Assembly: GCF_001524445.2 (NCBI RefSeq)
Contig: NZ_CP013417.1
Coordinates: 186,001-250,000 of the forward strand
Length of the DNA stretch: 64,000 bases
Source: Burkholderia savannae
GTDB lineage: Bacteria > Pseudomonadota > Gammaproteobacteria > Burkholderiales > Burkholderiaceae
Direction: 5' to 3'
How positions within the stretch are numbered: the stretch's first letter is position 1; each line of letters begins with the position of its first letter. The notes beneath the pieces were generated by a model that ran no database searches, was not told the origin of the DNA, and saw only the letters and a program-made list of their open reading frames with translations. Made by a program: the position numbers and the translations under genes. Below, in pieces: positions 61,773-64,000 of the stretch.

Positions 61773-63254
61773 TCAAAAGCGGAAATAGATGAACGGGTTA
61801 TACGTTCCGGCGGCCATCTCGGCGGCGCAGATCGTCAATATAGCAAGCACCGCGATCAAGCGAATGTAAACGTAATTCGGATTCTGTGCGAATGCCGATA
61901 ACGCCAGAATGTTCGCCGGCAGCGGTTCATTCGAATGCGAAGGAAATCTTCGTTCGCGCCAATCTCTCGCAAGCGAAATTGCAAGCGGAGTCGACAGGAT
62001 GGCACCCAGGGCGATGGTTGCAAAAACCTGTGCATTCAAATAGAAGCCAATTTGCGGAGTGAACCAACTGGCTTTGGTAAATCCGAACATGGCGGCCACG
62101 TAAGAGCATGCGTAAGAGAAACTGTCCGCCCGAAAGAACACCCAGCCAATCATTACCATCATGATCGTGTAAATCCAGCCGACAAATTTCGGCATCGCAT
62201 CCAGCCATTTACCGATTCGGGTGCGTTCCAGCACAAGCAATGATCCGTGGAACGCGCCCCAGAAGACAAAGTTCCAGCTTGCTCCATGCCACAGCCCGCA
62301 CAGCAGAAAAACCGTGAACAAATTGATTCGCATGCGCAATGGAGATGTGCGGTTACCGCCAAGCGGGATGTAAAGGTAGTCGCGAAACCACGTGGATAGC
62401 GAGATATGCCACCGGCGCCAGAATTCTCGTACCGAGGTTGAGATATAGGGGTAATTGAAGTTCTCGGTGAGTTCGAATCCGAACATTCGGGCGAGCCCGA
62501 TTGCCATATCGGAATATCCTGAAAAATCAAAGTAGATCTGAAGCGTGTAGCAGACGATGCCGAACCATGCCATGGGCGTTGAGATGCCCTCCGGCGGAAG
62601 GGCGAAGATGCTGTCCGCAGCCTGCCCCAGGACGTTTGCGATCAATACCTTTTTGCCCAGTCCGAACGCGAAACGCTCGACTCCCGAACTGAAGCGCTCG
62701 AGTGTGTTGCGTCGATGCAAAATCTGCTCGGCTATATCGTGATAGCGAATGATCGGCCCGGCAACCAGTTGAGGAAATAGGGAGATATAAAGCCCCATGT
62801 CAAGAGGGTTGCGTAGCGCGTCTGCTTCCTTCCGATATATGTCTACAATGTATGAAATCGAGTGAAAGGTGAAAAAAGAAATGCCGATGGGCAATACGGT
62901 TTCGACGATGCTGGTATGCTTTCCGAGTAGGAAATTGATTAGGCTATCTAAATTGCTTGTTAAAAAGAATGCATACTTATAGTAGATGAGTGCGAGAAGA
63001 TTGATCGTGACGCCGAATGTCAATATCACGAACTGTAGCTTGCGTGAACTAGCGCGGGCGATAAGGAGGCCGATGATCCAGTTGAAGATGATGGATGCCG
63101 CCATCAACAGCAGATATTTTGGCTCGCCCCATGCGTAAAAAGTCAGGCTTGCAATCAGCAGCCAGATGTTGCGAAGCCGGTATGTCAGTGCCCAATAGAG
63201 CCCCAGCGTGATGGGCAGAAACACGTAGAGAAATATTGCCGAGCTAAAAACCAC
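61773..63254 (-). CDS. MBOAT O-acyltransferase, AlgI-like
   Basis: A 493-residue polytopic membrane protein. The MVFSSAIFLYVFLPITLGLYW start, REFWRRWHISLSTWFRDYLYIPLGGNR and the catalytic His323 in LLCGLWHGASWNFVFWG are hallmarks of AlgI. It passes acetyl groups across the inner membrane. It ends one base before the AlgJ-like gene, so the two form an operon. No glycan polymerase genes are present in the window. Confidence 0.92.
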   Translation of the reverse strand: MVFSSAIFLYVFLPITLGLYWALTYRLRNIWLLIASLTFYAWGEPKYLLLMAASIIFNWIIGLLIARASSRKLQFVILTFGVTINLLALIYYKYAFFLTSNLDSLINFLLGKHTSIVETVLPIGISFFTFHSISYIVDIYRKEADALRNPLDMGLYISLFPQLVAGPIIRYHDIAEQILHRRNTLERFSSGVERFAFGLGKKVLIANVLGQAADSIFALPPEGISTPMAWFGIVCYTLQIYFDFSGYSDMAIGLARMFGFELTENFNYPYISTSVREFWRRWHISLSTWFRDYLYIPLGGNRTSPLRMRINLFTVFLLCGLWHGASWNFVFWGAFHGSLLVLERTRIGKWLDAMPKFVGWIYTIMMVMIGWVFFRADSFSYACSYVAAMFGFTKASWFTPQIGFYLNAQVFATIALGAILSTPLAISLARDWRERRFPSHSNEPLPANILALSAFAQNPNYVYIRLIAVLAILTICAAEMAAGTYNPFIYFRF

Positions 63255-63643
63255 GTGGTCCCCGTATTTCTGAGCTAGGCGAGCGGGCCTCGTTGCCGGA
63301 CGCCAGCGGTTGAAAATGTTGGCGGATTATAATACACGGCTGGTTCCTGCGACTCGAGCCAGGCAGCGACGTATCCGGCAGGCTGTCCCGGACGTGCGAT
63401 CAAGCGTTTGCCGTCGAGTCTTTTGATTTCCAATAATTGTCGGATTAATGGTGTCCGCTCGAGGTTGCGGCATCATGCATGTCGCTTGATGCGTCGATGC
63501 TTGGGACTCCGGTGGTGTTGGACGGAGCGAAGCGCAGTTCAACACAGCAGGAAGTGCAAAAAGCACTCCGTGACCGCCGCACGTACTTTCGCGACCGCCG
63601 CGTTTCGCATCGAACTGTTCCGCCAATCCAATTCGATCGGATA
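63255..63643. other. Gap between the acetylation operon and the LysR gene
   Basis: About 390 bp without a supportable gene. It starts AT-rich (TATAATAC near 63329, a possible promoter) and returns to high GC toward the LysR gene, so the right boundary of the foreign DNA is probably here. No copy of the tRNA-Thr 3' end is seen. Confidence 0.55.
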
Positions 63644-64000
63644 TTAGGAAAGACTCACCGGACTCGCAACGAGCCGAAGCCCCGTCACGGCCGCGATTGC
63701 CGCCGCGGCATGCGCCGGAATGGTCGCGAAGGTCCGCGGTCCTTTGAGCAGAAAGGGCAGCGCGGCAAAGTGCGCCGTCGGCGCGATCGCATTTCGCTTG
63801 AGCCCGAGCGCGGCGAGCGCTTCGTCGACGATGCCGACCACGCCGCCGGGCGACACGAGAACATGTCCCGGCGAAACGTATTCGTCGAGCGTCAGTGCCT
63901 GGCCGACGCTCGAGAGCATGTCGCCGTCGAGCGGGCACGCATAGCCGCCGTACGCCAGAGCCTGATCGCCGAGCAAGCGTGAGCCGAGGCCGCCGTCAAG
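63644..64000 (-). CDS. LysR-family transcriptional regulator, C-terminal part
   Basis: The frame is open to the window edge, so only the last 118 or so residues are seen, and the gene begins beyond base 64000. HVLVSPGGVVGIVDEALAALGLKR and FATIPAHAAAAIAAVTGLRLVASP are typical of the effector-binding domain of LysR regulators. High-GC, core-like codon use. The DNA-binding half is outside the window. Confidence 0.88.
   Translation of the reverse strand, partial: LDGGLGSRLLGDQALAYGGYACPLDGDMLSSVGQALTLDEYVSPGHVLVSPGGVVGIVDEALAALGLKRNAIAPTAHFAALPFLLKGPRTFATIPAHAAAAIAAVTGLRLVASPVSLS

Noticed and set aside
63343..63368. Sequence with slight likeness to the tRNA-Thr 3' end, as a possible second attachment site
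   Set aside because: Only a few bases agree and not in one block, so it is chance similarity. No true duplicate of the tRNA end was found.

Overview
This window comes from a high-GC betaproteobacterial chromosome, almost certainly a Burkholderia of the pseudomallei/thailandensis group. The evidence is the gene order hisD-C-B-marC-hisH-A-F-I-E, tatABC, petABC and sspAB, the codon use of those genes, and a Mu-like prophage of the BcepMu/phiE255 type. The species is an inference; no database was consulted.

Layout. Bases 1-15626 are ordinary core chromosome. They hold the end of hisD and the rest of the histidine operon (1-6350), a small DUF4870-type membrane protein, a HIT hydrolase and tatABC (6403-8883), a DegS/HhoB-like periplasmic protease on the minus strand, a NIF3-family protein, the cytochrome bc1 genes petABC, the stringent starvation pair sspA/sspB, and tRNA-Thr(UGU) with its terminator.

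Bases 15717-52904 are a complete Mu-like prophage of 37,188 bp. Both ends can be placed to the base. They start TGT...CA in inverted orientation, carry matching transposase-site-like repeats at the same offset, and are flanked by the 5-bp duplication GGGAT. From right to left the prophage reads: S24 repressor, Ner-like regulator, DDE transposase A, ATPase B, a block of small early genes, GemA, Mor, lysis genes (lysozyme, holin, Rz/nested Rz1), terminase, portal, F, G, protease/scaffold, capsid, contractile tail (sheath, tube, frameshifted chaperone, tape measure, baseplate, spike), tail fibre, and an O-acyltransferase cargo gene at the right end.

Bases 52928-55774 lie just outside the prophage. 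They hold an AT-rich operon of three tightly coupled genes that I cannot assign to a known family. The first protein has a PD-(D/E)xK-like nuclease signature. If the prophage is removed and the duplication collapsed, this operon sits about 105 bp behind tRNA-Thr and runs toward a truncated tyrosine recombinase, which is the arrangement of a tRNA-borne island. I regard it as a candidate defence or conflict module and the most interesting part of the window. The phage inserted between its likely -35 and -10 elements.

Bases 55821-63640 are a patchwork: a recombinase 3' part, IS3-family remnants, a P4-type integrase N-terminal fragment, a P2-type tail-completion (gpS) fragment, an intact sensor diguanylate cyclase, and an AT-rich two-gene AlgI/AlgJ-like polysaccharide O-acetylation pair. 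The window ends inside a LysR regulator (63644-64000, minus).
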